A stretch of 5,261 bases of DNA from Bacilli bacterium (lineage in GTDB: Bacteria; Bacillota_I; Bacilli_A; Haloplasmatales; Haloplasmataceae): the NCBI GenBank assembly GCA_012513195.1, contig JAAZCR010000265.1, positions 1 through 5,261 on the forward strand, in the 5' to 3' direction. How positions within the stretch are numbered: the stretch's first letter is position 1; each line of letters begins with the position of its first letter. The position numbers and the translations under genes are program-made. This document shows, one piece after another, positions 1-5,261 of the stretch. The notes under the pieces are model-generated. The model ran no database searches, was not told the DNA's origin, and saw only the letters and a program-made list of their open reading frames with translations.

Positions 1-2433
1 TAATAACTCAAGGTTAACTGGGGTTAAATTTGCTAGTTGGTTTTCTAATTCCTGTAAACTTTGCTTCTTATTACGTAGTTTATTATAATAACTGTTAATT
101 TCTTCTTTGAATGTATCTAGTCTTTCATCAAGGACAACAATACTACAATACTCTTCGTAATCTTTGAAGTTATATTCTGTCAACTTGTTTCTAAATTGTT
201 TTTCTGTTTCATTTAATTCTTGCTTATTACTTATGATTTCATCATTTAGATGTCTAATTGTAGTTTCAAGGGTTACAATAGTGCTTTTACATTCTTGTTC
301 ACGTTGCAAGAGTTGCTCAAACTTGGTTTTAATGGTCTCTATTTTCGTTTTAATTATATTAATTTCCTTGTCAATGTCCTGTAATGATTCATATTCGCCA
401 ATTTCTTGTTTTAAATTATTTAATTTGTTTTTTTGTACAACATATTGTTTATCTACTTCATTAAATGATTTTGTATCTTGTTCATATTGTGCTTTTAATG
501 TATTATAATCATTTTCGAGTATCTTTTTCTTTTCTTCTAATTCTTTTTTAATCTTACGTTTATCTTCAAGTTCTTTTAGTTCTCTTACGAATTGTGTTTC
601 GAGTTGTTGAAGATTTGTTATTTTTTTATATGTTTCACGATATATTTCTTCGACATCAAAATAATCCTCAATTAACACATGATGATCTTCTTGATAAGTC
701 ATTTTCTTATCTTCTAGTACACTTAATGTTTTGTTTAATTCATTATCATATTTTTTATATTCCTTTTCTTTTTCAATTAATTCTACTTTTAACTCATCTA
801 ATTCTTCTTTACTTAAGACATCTTCAAGTAATTCTGCCTTTTTCGGATGAGTAGTAGAACCACAAACAGGGCATGGTTCATTTTCTTTTAGAAGTTGAGC
901 TAAGATTCCCGCTTGACTTCTTAGATATAATTCTAATTGATAATTATAACGATTGTATGCATCTTCGTACTTCTTTTTACTAGTTTTATATTTTTTATTT
1001 AACGCATTAAGAGTTCCTAGGCATTCAGCTATATCTTCAAGTAATCTTTGATCATTCTTCAAGTGGGTTAGTTCTGTATCAATCTTCATTTTTTCTATCG
1101 CAACTTGTGAATATCTTTCCTCTGTATTATCGTATTTGGATAATTCCTGCGTAGTACTGTTTATTTCCTCTAATGTTTTATTGATATTATTACGTAAGTT
1201 TTCAAGTGATTGTTCTAGATTATGATGATTACTTTCCATCTGTTTTAAGTTTTCAAGTTCATCTAAATATTGTATGAGTTTCTTACGTTTATCTTGTAAT
1301 AATACTAAGTTTCCATTATATATATCTAAGTTATCGTTTTCTTGCTTAACTTTACTTAATTCAATTCGAATTTGTTCAAGATTTTCCTTTTGTATCTTAC
1401 TATCATCGGTTGCTTTGTTCAAATCTTGATATTTTGCGTTAATATAATCTTTTATACTTTTTATACGTTCATCGAAATGTTTGATTTTTTGTGCATTTTC
1501 AATCTTTTTAACTATACTTTCTTTGTTTTTAATGTTTTCTTCTTGGTTTTGGAGTTCGATGATTTCGGCTTTTAAATTATCTTTTCGGATAAATTTCTCA
1601 TTTATCTCTATACTTTTAGTAATCTCTTTAGCTAATTCAATAACTATATGTTCAATCTCTTTACTTTCTACTTCTAAGTTACTTATTATCTTTTCATCAG
1701 TATTATTCTCTTCACTCAATAGTTCAATAATTTCGGTATAGTTTTTATCTTTGGCTGAAATAAGTTCTTCTAAATCTTTTTGATGTTCAACTTGTATATT
1801 ATTTACATGACTATCCAATATTTTGCGATGTTGCCCTATATCTGTTTCAATCTCTTTAGCGCGGTCTTTTAACTTATCTTGAATTAACTTATATTCTTCT
1901 GTTTTAAAAATATTACGTAAAATTTCTTCGCGTTCTTTACTATTAGCTTCTAATAGTTTACGGAATTCTCCTTGTGGTAACATTACAATCTGCCGGAATT
2001 GTTTCTTATTTATACCTAAGATTTCTTCAACCTTTTTTGTTACCTCACTATAACCAACAATAAATCCCTCTTTACTCGATTTTAAATGGGCATAGGGAAC
2101 TTTTACGGTCGTTCCACTACCTTTTGTTTTACTAATTTCTTGTCTAGGACTTCTATAAACTGTATAAACCGTATCTCTTAAACTAAACTCCAATTCTACA
2201 AAAGTCTCCTCATTAGGAGAGGCAAAATGACTTCTTAAAGAATTGCTTTCCCTACTTTCCCCACTTGCTTCCCCAAATAAGGCGAAACAAATGGCATCAA
2301 AAATCGATGTTTTACCTGAACCAGTTGGACCTGTTATTAAGAATAACAACTTATCACTTATACTATTAAAGTCGAGTTCTAACTGATCTTTATAAGGGCC
2401 AAAGGCAGCGAGTCTCAGTTTCAATAGTTTCAC
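1..2433 (-). CDS. sbcC: Nuclease SbcCD subunit C, Rad50-like ATPase (C-terminal part beyond the window)
   Basis: SbcC is the SMC/Rad50-type ATPase that works with SbcD to open hairpins and trim blocked or broken double-strand DNA ends in the cytoplasm. The frame is open for 811 codons from GTG 2433 to base 1 with no stop. Visible in order: an N-terminal ABC lobe beginning KLLKLRLAAFGPY; Walker A GPTGSGKTS at residues 35-43, with Lys41; the Rad50-type Q-loop region MLPQGEFRKLL from residue 151 (Gln154); a long Lys/Glu/Leu-rich coiled-coil arm from about residue 190; the zinc hook EPCPVCGSTTHP with Cys521 and Cys524; and the returning arm to residue 811. Family members are roughly 1000-1150 residues, so some 200-300 residues, including the signature motif and Walker B, lie off the left edge. 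The GTG start overlaps the sbcD stop and has a G-rich Shine-Dalgarno 8 bases upstream. Identity is secure; whether the full gene is intact cannot be seen. Confidence 0.96.
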   Translation of the reverse strand, partial: MKLLKLRLAAFGPYKDQLELDFNSISDKLLFLITGPTGSGKTSIFDAICFALFGEASGESRESNSLRSHFASPNEETFVELEFSLRDTVYTVYRSPRQEISKTKGSGTTVKVPYAHLKSSKEGFIVGYSEVTKKVEEILGINKKQFRQIVMLPQGEFRKLLEANSKEREEILRNIFKTEEYKLIQDKLKDRAKEIETDIGQHRKILDSHVNNIQVEHQKDLEELISAKDKNYTEIIELLSEENNTDEKIISNLEVESKEIEHIVIELAKEITKSIEINEKFIRKDNLKAEIIELQNQEENIKNKESIVKKIENAQKIKHFDERIKSIKDYINAKYQDLNKATDDSKIQKENLEQIRIELSKVKQENDNLDIYNGNLVLLQDKRKKLIQYLDELENLKQMESNHHNLEQSLENLRNNINKTLEEINSTTQELSKYDNTEERYSQVAIEKMKIDTELTHLKNDQRLLEDIAECLGTLNALNKKYKTSKKKYEDAYNRYNYQLELYLRSQAGILAQLLKENEPCPVCGSTTHPKKAELLEDVLSKEELDELKVELIEKEKEYKKYDNELNKTLSVLEDKKMTYQEDHHVLIEDYFDVEEIYRETYKKITNLQQLETQFVRELKELEDKRKIKKELEEKKKILENDYNTLKAQYEQDTKSFNEVDKQYVVQKNKLNNLKQEIGEYESLQDIDKEINIIKTKIETIKTKFEQLLQREQECKSTIVTLETTIRHLNDEIISNKQELNETEKQFRNKLTEYNFKDYEEYCSIVVLDERLDTFKEEINSYYNKLRNKKQSLQELENQLANLTPVNLELL

Positions 2434-2450
2434 GCCTCAATCTCCCCCTC
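2430..2450 (-). promoter_or_regulatory. sbcD/sbcC GTGA start-stop overlap with internal ribosome binding site
   Basis: The sbcC GTG (2433-2431) shares bases with the sbcD TGA (2432-2430), giving a four-base GTGA overlap. A purine run GAGGGGGAG at 2450-2442 lies inside the end of sbcD, 8 bases before the GTG, and is a good Shine-Dalgarno. This arrangement suggests translational coupling, which would keep the two subunits in proportion; the coupling is inferred, the overlap is seen. The TGA also shows that TGA is used as a stop codon in this organism. Confidence 0.85.
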
Positions 2451-3584
2451 TTCAAGTATATTAATAAATGCTTGTTTTTTTACGTCATCAAATGCTTCTC
2501 CAGTAATTTCTTCATAAAACTCTTTAAATAGTTCAAGTTTGCTCTTATTTTGGAAATCATCACTGGCTTTAGTCTTACTGGCTATATGATTGGTATTCAT
2601 TATTCGTTGGATTTGCATGATATTAGGATAAACTGATCTTAGAGTTGATAAGGGATCATATAGTTCTGTAGTATCAGTTAAATCAGCACGAATATAACTT
2701 TCACAATCAATTTGCTTGTAATAAAGGGGATTAATTAAATCTTGAAGTTTTCCTCTAATGATAAGCATATCTCTTAAAGGAGTTAATGGTCTTGTTTTAA
2801 TATTGACATTACCTTTTTCAAGTAAATCGACGATAACTACGCTTTTATTAATATCAACTTCTGAGAACGAATATTTTAAAATTGAACCACTATAACGAAT
2901 ATGTTCTTTTTTGACTTTTTGTGGTTTATGTAAATGTCCTAAGGCAACATAATCAAAATCTAACACTTTTTCTACATCAATATATTCAGCACCACCAATG
3001 GAAAGACTTTGTTCAGAATCGGATTTCAACATTTCTTCATTAGCGGTAACTATATAATTATGGGTTACTAATACATTTCTTTCTTTGGGGTTAAAATCTT
3101 CTTTAAGTTTATTCATAATTAAACCAAATGCTTCATCGTGATCGTGTAGTTTCACATCAAAAATATTACTAATCACACTTGGTTTCGCATAGGGTACTAA
3201 ATAAAAATTAACTACACCATACTGATCGGTAAAACTTACTTTCTTAATTTCTTTAGTAATCTCCCCAACAATATATAGTTGACTAGTTTCTAGGAGTTTA
3301 CTACCAAAACTCAATCGTTCTTCCCCATCATGATTACCAGAAATAATGAGTGTAGGTAAACTATATTCCATAACTAGTGTAGTAAGTACTTCATTTAGTA
3401 GTTGCACTGCTTCTCTTGGTGGAATTGAGCGATCATAAATATCCCCTGCTACCACAATACAATCAGGTTTTTCTTCTTCAATAATTTTATAAAGTTGTTC
3501 GAAAATGTAACGTTGATCCTCTAATAGTGAAAACTCATTCACTATTTTTCCAATATGCCAATCCCCAGTATGTAATATCCGCAT
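2430..3584 (-). CDS. sbcD: Nuclease SbcCD subunit D, Mre11-like exonuclease/endonuclease
   Basis: SbcD is the metallophosphoesterase nuclease of the SbcCD complex, cutting DNA ends and hairpins with two bound metal ions (Mn2+ in the family) under control of the SbcC ATPase. Numbered from ATG 3584 (384 residues, normal for the family), the metal-binding motifs are all present: D8-x-H10 in MRILHTGDWHIGK, GD48IYD51, GN84H85D86, H175 in VTHNY, and GH217LH219. The downstream YSGSILKYSFSE stretch is the usual SbcD capping-region signature, and the C-terminal part probably holds the segment that docks on SbcC. A GTG at 3596 in the same frame would add four residues (MGGY). I prefer ATG 3584 because the protein then begins MRILHT as in the family and the GTG has no Shine-Dalgarno in front of it; the G-rich run at 3596-3589 instead serves the ATG. 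The stop TGA overlaps the sbcC start. Confidence 0.96.
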   Translation of the reverse strand: MRILHTGDWHIGKIVNEFSLLEDQRYIFEQLYKIIEEEKPDCIVVAGDIYDRSIPPREAVQLLNEVLTTLVMEYSLPTLIISGNHDGEERLSFGSKLLETSQLYIVGEITKEIKKVSFTDQYGVVNFYLVPYAKPSVISNIFDVKLHDHDEAFGLIMNKLKEDFNPKERNVLVTHNYIVTANEEMLKSDSEQSLSIGGAEYIDVEKVLDFDYVALGHLHKPQKVKKEHIRYSGSILKYSFSEVDINKSVVIVDLLEKGNVNIKTRPLTPLRDMLIIRGKLQDLINPLYYKQIDCESYIRADLTDTTELYDPLSTLRSVYPNIMQIQRIMNTNHIASKTKASDDFQNKSKLELFKEFYEEITGEAFDDVKKQAFINILEEGEIEA

Positions 3585-3588
3585 ATAA

Positions 3589-3596
3589 CCACCCAC
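3589..3596 (-). promoter_or_regulatory. Unusual G-rich ribosome binding site that decides the sbcD start
   Basis: The run GTGGGTGG sits 4 bases before ATG 3584. It is not a textbook AGGAGG, but it offers GGTG-type pairing with the 16S 3' end, and AAGTGGG (3598-3592) gives a second alignment with a 7-base spacing. The alternative GTG start at 3596 lies inside this run and has only AT-rich sequence upstream, which argues for the ATG. Confidence 0.5.
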
Positions 3597-3606
3597 TTAA
3601 TTTATT

Positions 3607-3643
3607 TACTTTCATTATAAATCAAAATCTCTAAAAAACACAA
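3607..3643 (-). promoter_or_regulatory. Likely vegetative promoter of sbcDC
   Basis: A perfect -10 hexamer TATAAT lies at 3619-3614. Eighteen bases upstream, a weak -35 candidate TTGTGT (3643-3638) keeps only the TTG of the consensus. Transcription would start near 3607, leaving a leader of about 23 bases before the sbcD ATG. The position directly after the hpf terminator supports an independent transcription unit. In AT-rich DNA a -10 match can arise by chance, so this is a moderate call. Confidence 0.5.
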
Positions 3644-3650
3644 ACCAAAA

Positions 3651-3677
3651 TAAAAAATGCCTACAAATGTAGGCATT
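3651..3677 (-). terminator. Rho-independent terminator of hpf
   Basis: Read on the minus strand, AATGCCTACA and TGTAGGCATT form a perfect ten-base inverted repeat separated by two bases; in practice this folds as a nine-pair stem with a four-base AUUU loop. A run of T follows the stem (3657-3652), then TATTTT. It begins 3 bases after the hpf stop codon and separates hpf from the sbcDC transcription unit. Confidence 0.9.
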
Positions 3678-3680
3678 AGA

Positions 3681-4235
3681 TTATTCGGTTTGAATCATGG
3701 CATATTGGCCATCATGGCGTTTATATATAATTGATGGTTTCCCTGTTTCTACATCTAAGAACACATAGAAATCATGATCGACTAATTCCATATTCATTGC
3801 GGCTTCTTCTGCGGTCATTGGTGTTAACTCAATCTTTTTACTTTTGACGAGATTCTTTCCAACAAGTTCCGCCTGTAAACCTTTTAAGTCGAGTTCTTCA
3901 TTGGATTTGAAGAATTGGGCAATTCCTTCTCTTTGTCGATAGAGGGAGTTGATTTTGTCCTTGTGACGACGAATTTGGGTTTCTAATTTATCAATGGCGA
4001 AATCAATTGCTGCATATAAATCATCACATGTAACTTCAGCCCGCAAAACAATGTGTTTAGTCGGAATGGTAATTTCGACAGTTTGGTCTTCCCGTTGAAC
4101 ACTACAAACAACACGTGCTTCTAATTCATCTGGGCGAGTGAAGTAGTTACTGATGCGTTTTAACTTTTCGTTGATGTAGTTTTCAATCGCATCGGTAAAG
4201 ACAAAACCATTTTTACCCCGAAAATTCGTTCTCAT
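3681..4235 (-). CDS. hpf: Long-form ribosome hibernation promoting factor
   Basis: HPF binds the small ribosomal subunit in stationary phase or stress, and the long form dimerises 70S ribosomes into inactive 100S particles. The 184 residues split into an N-terminal S30AE (RaiA/YfiA) domain, about residues 1-96, with the typical ending DLYAAIDFAIDKLETQIRRHKDK, seen here at residues 72 to 94. A variable linker of about 97-128 follows, then the C-terminal dimerisation domain (about 129-184) with VKSKKIELTPMTAEEAAMNM, then VDHDFYVFLDVETG and YKRHDGQYAMI. Length and both domains match the long HPF of Gram-positive bacteria (B. subtilis YvyD type). A TTG at 4241 is in frame, but it lies only 3 bases from the Shine-Dalgarno AAAGGAG (4251-4245), whereas ATG 4235 lies 9 bases away and is preferred. 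The gene has its own probable promoter and a clear terminator. Confidence 0.96.
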   Translation of the reverse strand: MRTNFRGKNGFVFTDAIENYINEKLKRISNYFTRPDELEARVVCSVQREDQTVEITIPTKHIVLRAEVTCDDLYAAIDFAIDKLETQIRRHKDKINSLYRQREGIAQFFKSNEELDLKGLQAELVGKNLVKSKKIELTPMTAEEAAMNMELVDHDFYVFLDVETGKPSIIYKRHDGQYAMIQTE

Positions 4236-4244
4236 ACTCAACTA

Positions 4245-4251
4245 CTCCTTT
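4245..4251 (-). promoter_or_regulatory. hpf Shine-Dalgarno that decides the start
   Basis: AAAGGAG pairs well with the 16S 3' end. The gap is 9 bases to ATG 4235 but only 3 bases to the in-frame TTG 4241, so initiation at the ATG is far more likely. The protein then begins MRTNFRGKN rather than two residues earlier. Confidence 0.8.
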
Positions 4252-4260
4252 TCATATTGG

Positions 4261-4276
4261 TATTTCTATTTTAACA
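4261..4276 (-). promoter_or_regulatory. Likely extended -10 promoter of hpf
   Basis: TGTTAAAAT at 4276-4268 fits the extended -10 pattern TGnTAnAAT, with hexamer TAAAAT one base from consensus. No good -35 hexamer lies 17 bases upstream (TTCTTT at 4296-4291), as is common for extended -10 promoters. Transcription would start near 4261, about 26 bases before the ATG. Stress sigma control of hpf is known in Bacillus, but I see no convincing SigB-type element here. Confidence 0.45.
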
Positions 4277-4312
4277 TAAGATGAAAATTAAAAGAAGAAA
4301 TTTACCCAAAAT

Positions 4313-4525
4313 TTATAACTTAATAACATTATTAGCTTGATATCCCTTATCCCCCCGCACTAACTCAAATTCAACCATTTGATTCTTTTGCAAAGTCTTA
4401 TAGCCTTTATCGACTATTTGCGAATAATGCACAAAAATATCATCAGCGATATTGTCAGTTTGAATAAACCCATAACCTTTGTCATTGTTAAACCATTTTA
4501 CTTTACCCCGAGTAATATTATTCAT
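4313..4525 (-). CDS. csp: Cold-shock domain protein (CspA/CspB family)
   Basis: This is a small cytoplasmic single-stranded RNA/DNA-binding protein that melts RNA secondary structure and supports translation in the cold or in stationary phase. At 70 residues it is a single OB-fold cold-shock domain. It shows GKVKWFN at residues 7-13, RNP1 as KGYGFI (16-21), RNP2 as DIFVHYS (29-35), and the C-terminal strands GYKTL, VEFEL and KGYQANNV. Compared with B. subtilis CspB, the N-terminus is three residues longer (MNNITR before GKVKWF), the loop before RNP2 has one extra residue, and three nucleic-acid-facing Phe positions are Tyr (18, 34, 42). ATG 4525 has an excellent Shine-Dalgarno. It lies between comFC and hpf, with gaps of 105 and 77 bases. 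The family is certain; which paralogue it corresponds to is not, so the symbol is generic. Confidence 0.95.
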   Translation of the reverse strand: MNNITRGKVKWFNNDKGYGFIQTDNIADDIFVHYSQIVDKGYKTLQKNQMVEFELVRGDKGYQANNVIKL

Positions 4526-4531
4526 CCTATA

Positions 4532-4537
4532 ACCTCC
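4532..4537 (-). promoter_or_regulatory. Strong Shine-Dalgarno of the cold-shock gene
   Basis: GGAGGT is a full-strength match to the 16S 3' end, 6 bases before ATG 4525. It fits a highly translated gene and fixes the start. Confidence 0.8.
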
Positions 4538-4548
4538 AAAAATAATGT

Positions 4549-4584
4549 TACTTATATATTAATATAACCCTACATAAAAGGCAA
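4549..4584 (-). promoter_or_regulatory. Possible promoter of the cold-shock gene
   Basis: TTGCCT (4584-4579, 4 of 6 bases of the -35 consensus) and TAATAT (4561-4556, 4 of 6 of the -10) are 17 bases apart. Transcription would begin near 4549, giving a leader of only about 24 bases. That is much shorter than the long structured leaders typical of cold-induced csp mRNAs, so either this copy is not regulated by its leader or transcription starts further upstream within the 105-base gap. Confidence 0.4.
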
Positions 4585-4630
4585 ACGCTTTTTTTAAAAA
4601 TTAACTGTTATCTCTCTTCATAATTCGACT

Positions 4631-5261
4631 TTAACTGCGGAATAAAGTAAAACTATATATTTGTTCCACGCCCGTTTGATAAAATAAACGTGCAATTTTA
4701 TGGATAGTGGCACCTGTTGTATAAATATCGTCGATAATGATGATAGTTTTTCCAGACAAATTAACATCATGTTTTAATTGATATTGATTATCGAGCATAA
4801 GCCTTTCTTGTTTTTTCTTTTTACTTTGTTTTGTGTTATCATTTCTGACTAATATATCTAATATCGGTAAACCAATTAATTTCGCAATTAAATAACTCTG
4901 ATTAAACCCTCTTTCAGATAATCGCTCTTCATGTAAAGGAACGGGTACTAAAACAATATTTTTCTTCACTTTTTTAAACAAACTTAAGATGTCATTTTTA
5001 AATACTAACAGAAGTTTACAATCACCTAAGAATTTCAGTTGTTGAACTAAATTTCTCGCAAATTCATTGTAGTAGTATAAGGATGTATTCTTGATCACGT
5101 ATTTTTTAGTTTCCTCTAACCTTTCCCAATACAAGCAATCACTACATATTGCTTCTGTTGTTTTCTTCCCACATCTCTGACAACCACATTGAACTTTCTC
5201 TAGTTTTCCATAACACTCAGTACATAAATAAGTATCACTGTGTTTAAATATAGACGTAAAA
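4631..5261 (-). CDS. comFC: ComFC, competence-associated phosphoribosyltransferase-fold protein (N-terminus beyond the window)
   Basis: ComFC is needed for efficient transformation in naturally competent bacteria; it has a zinc-finger N-terminus and a type I phosphoribosyltransferase fold, acts in the cytoplasm with the ComFA helicase, and has an uncertain biochemical activity. The frame is open from codon 5260-5258 to stop TAA 4633-4631, giving 209 visible residues. Family length is about 230-240, so probably 15-30 residues are missing, including the first CxxC. Visible zinc ligands: CTEC at 13-16, CGCQRC at 25-30 and CSDC at 39-42. The PRTase part has VPVPLHEERLSERGFNQ (about 105-121), the basic stretch QSKKKKQERL, and the PRPP-loop motif IIDDIYTTGAT at 175-185 (DDIYTTGAT at 4732-4706), ending SFTLFRS as in Bacillus ComFC. 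A TTG at 5134 is not the true start, because it would discard the zinc finger that is clearly encoded upstream. Confidence 0.93.
   Translation of the reverse strand, partial: FTSIFKHSDTYLCTECYGKLEKVQCGCQRCGKKTTEAICSDCLYWERLEETKKYVIKNTSLYYYNEFARNLVQQLKFLGDCKLLLVFKNDILSLFKKVKKNIVLVPVPLHEERLSERGFNQSYLIAKLIGLPILDILVRNDNTKQSKKKKQERLMLDNQYQLKHDVNLSGKTIIIIDDIYTTGATIHKIARLFYQTGVEQIYSFTLFRS

Noticed and set aside
164..1741. Several plus-strand open frames (for example 164-508, 594-854, 1372-1575, 1481-1741)
   Set aside because: They lie antisense to the intact sbcC coding frame. Their Phe/Leu/Ser/Ile-rich content is just the complement of Lys/Glu/Asn-rich coiled-coil codons, and they show no recognisable family.
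71..1920. Recurring ATTACGTA-like words within sbcC
   Set aside because: They are short, irregularly spaced and encode Leu-Arg-Asn-type codons of the coiled coil, so biased codon use explains them without a functional repeat.
4294..4312. AAATTT...AAATTT inverted repeat just after the cold-shock gene stop, as a possible terminator
   Set aside because: The stem is six A-T pairs only and is not followed by a continuous T-run, so it would be unstable; such repeats are expected by chance in this composition.
4379..4567. Plus-strand open frame of 62 codons opposite the cold-shock gene
   Set aside because: It is antisense to a conserved cold-shock domain gene with a strong ribosome binding site and shows no domain of its own.
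4576..4595. Small hairpin AAAAGGC / GCTTTT followed by T on the plus strand, between comFC and the cold-shock gene
   Set aside because: It needs a bulged base, has few G-C pairs, and has its T-run on the plus strand, where no gene needs a terminator. In the minus direction it is too weak to call as the comFC terminator.

Overview
The window is AT-rich bacterial chromosome with housekeeping genes packed on the minus strand. All five supported genes read right to left: comFC (cut by the right edge), a small cold-shock protein gene, hpf, sbcD and sbcC (cut by the left edge). Every long plus-strand frame lies antisense to one of these genes and looks like a shadow. The lineage is most likely a low-GC Gram-positive (Bacillota, or a close relative that keeps the standard code). 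This rests on the base composition, the strong Shine-Dalgarno sites (GGAGGT, AAAGGAG), the long two-domain HPF, and a Bacillus-style ComFC with a Lys-rich QSKKKKQERL stretch. sbcD stops with TGA and the readable Trp codons are TGG, so this is not a mycoplasma with TGA = Trp. The genus cannot be told from the sequence.

Layout from right to left. Positions 5261-4631 hold ComFC, a zinc-finger/phosphoribosyltransferase-fold protein of DNA uptake, missing only its first residues. Positions 4525-4313 hold a 70-residue cold-shock-domain protein with its own likely promoter and a strong ribosome binding site. Positions 4235-3681 hold the long ribosome hibernation factor HPF, with an extended -10 promoter in front and a clear intrinsic terminator just after the stop codon. 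A new promoter then appears to drive sbcD (3584-2430) and sbcC (2433 to beyond position 1). These two overlap by four bases (GTGA) and form a translationally coupled operon for the SbcCD (Mre11-Rad50-like) nuclease.

The sbcC frame was checked codon by codon and is open from its GTG at 2433 to base 1, 811 codons with no stop or frameshift. It carries the Walker A loop, Q-loop motif, first coiled-coil arm, CPVC zinc hook and much of the returning arm. The C-terminal ABC half (signature, Walker B) lies outside the window.

Functionally, the right half groups competence and cold/stationary-phase stress proteins, and the left half is a DNA-end processing machine. No gene-free stretch exceeds about 105 bases. 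I found no RNA gene, mobile element, CRISPR array or long repeat. I see no evidence of a previously undescribed system here; the findings below are modest.
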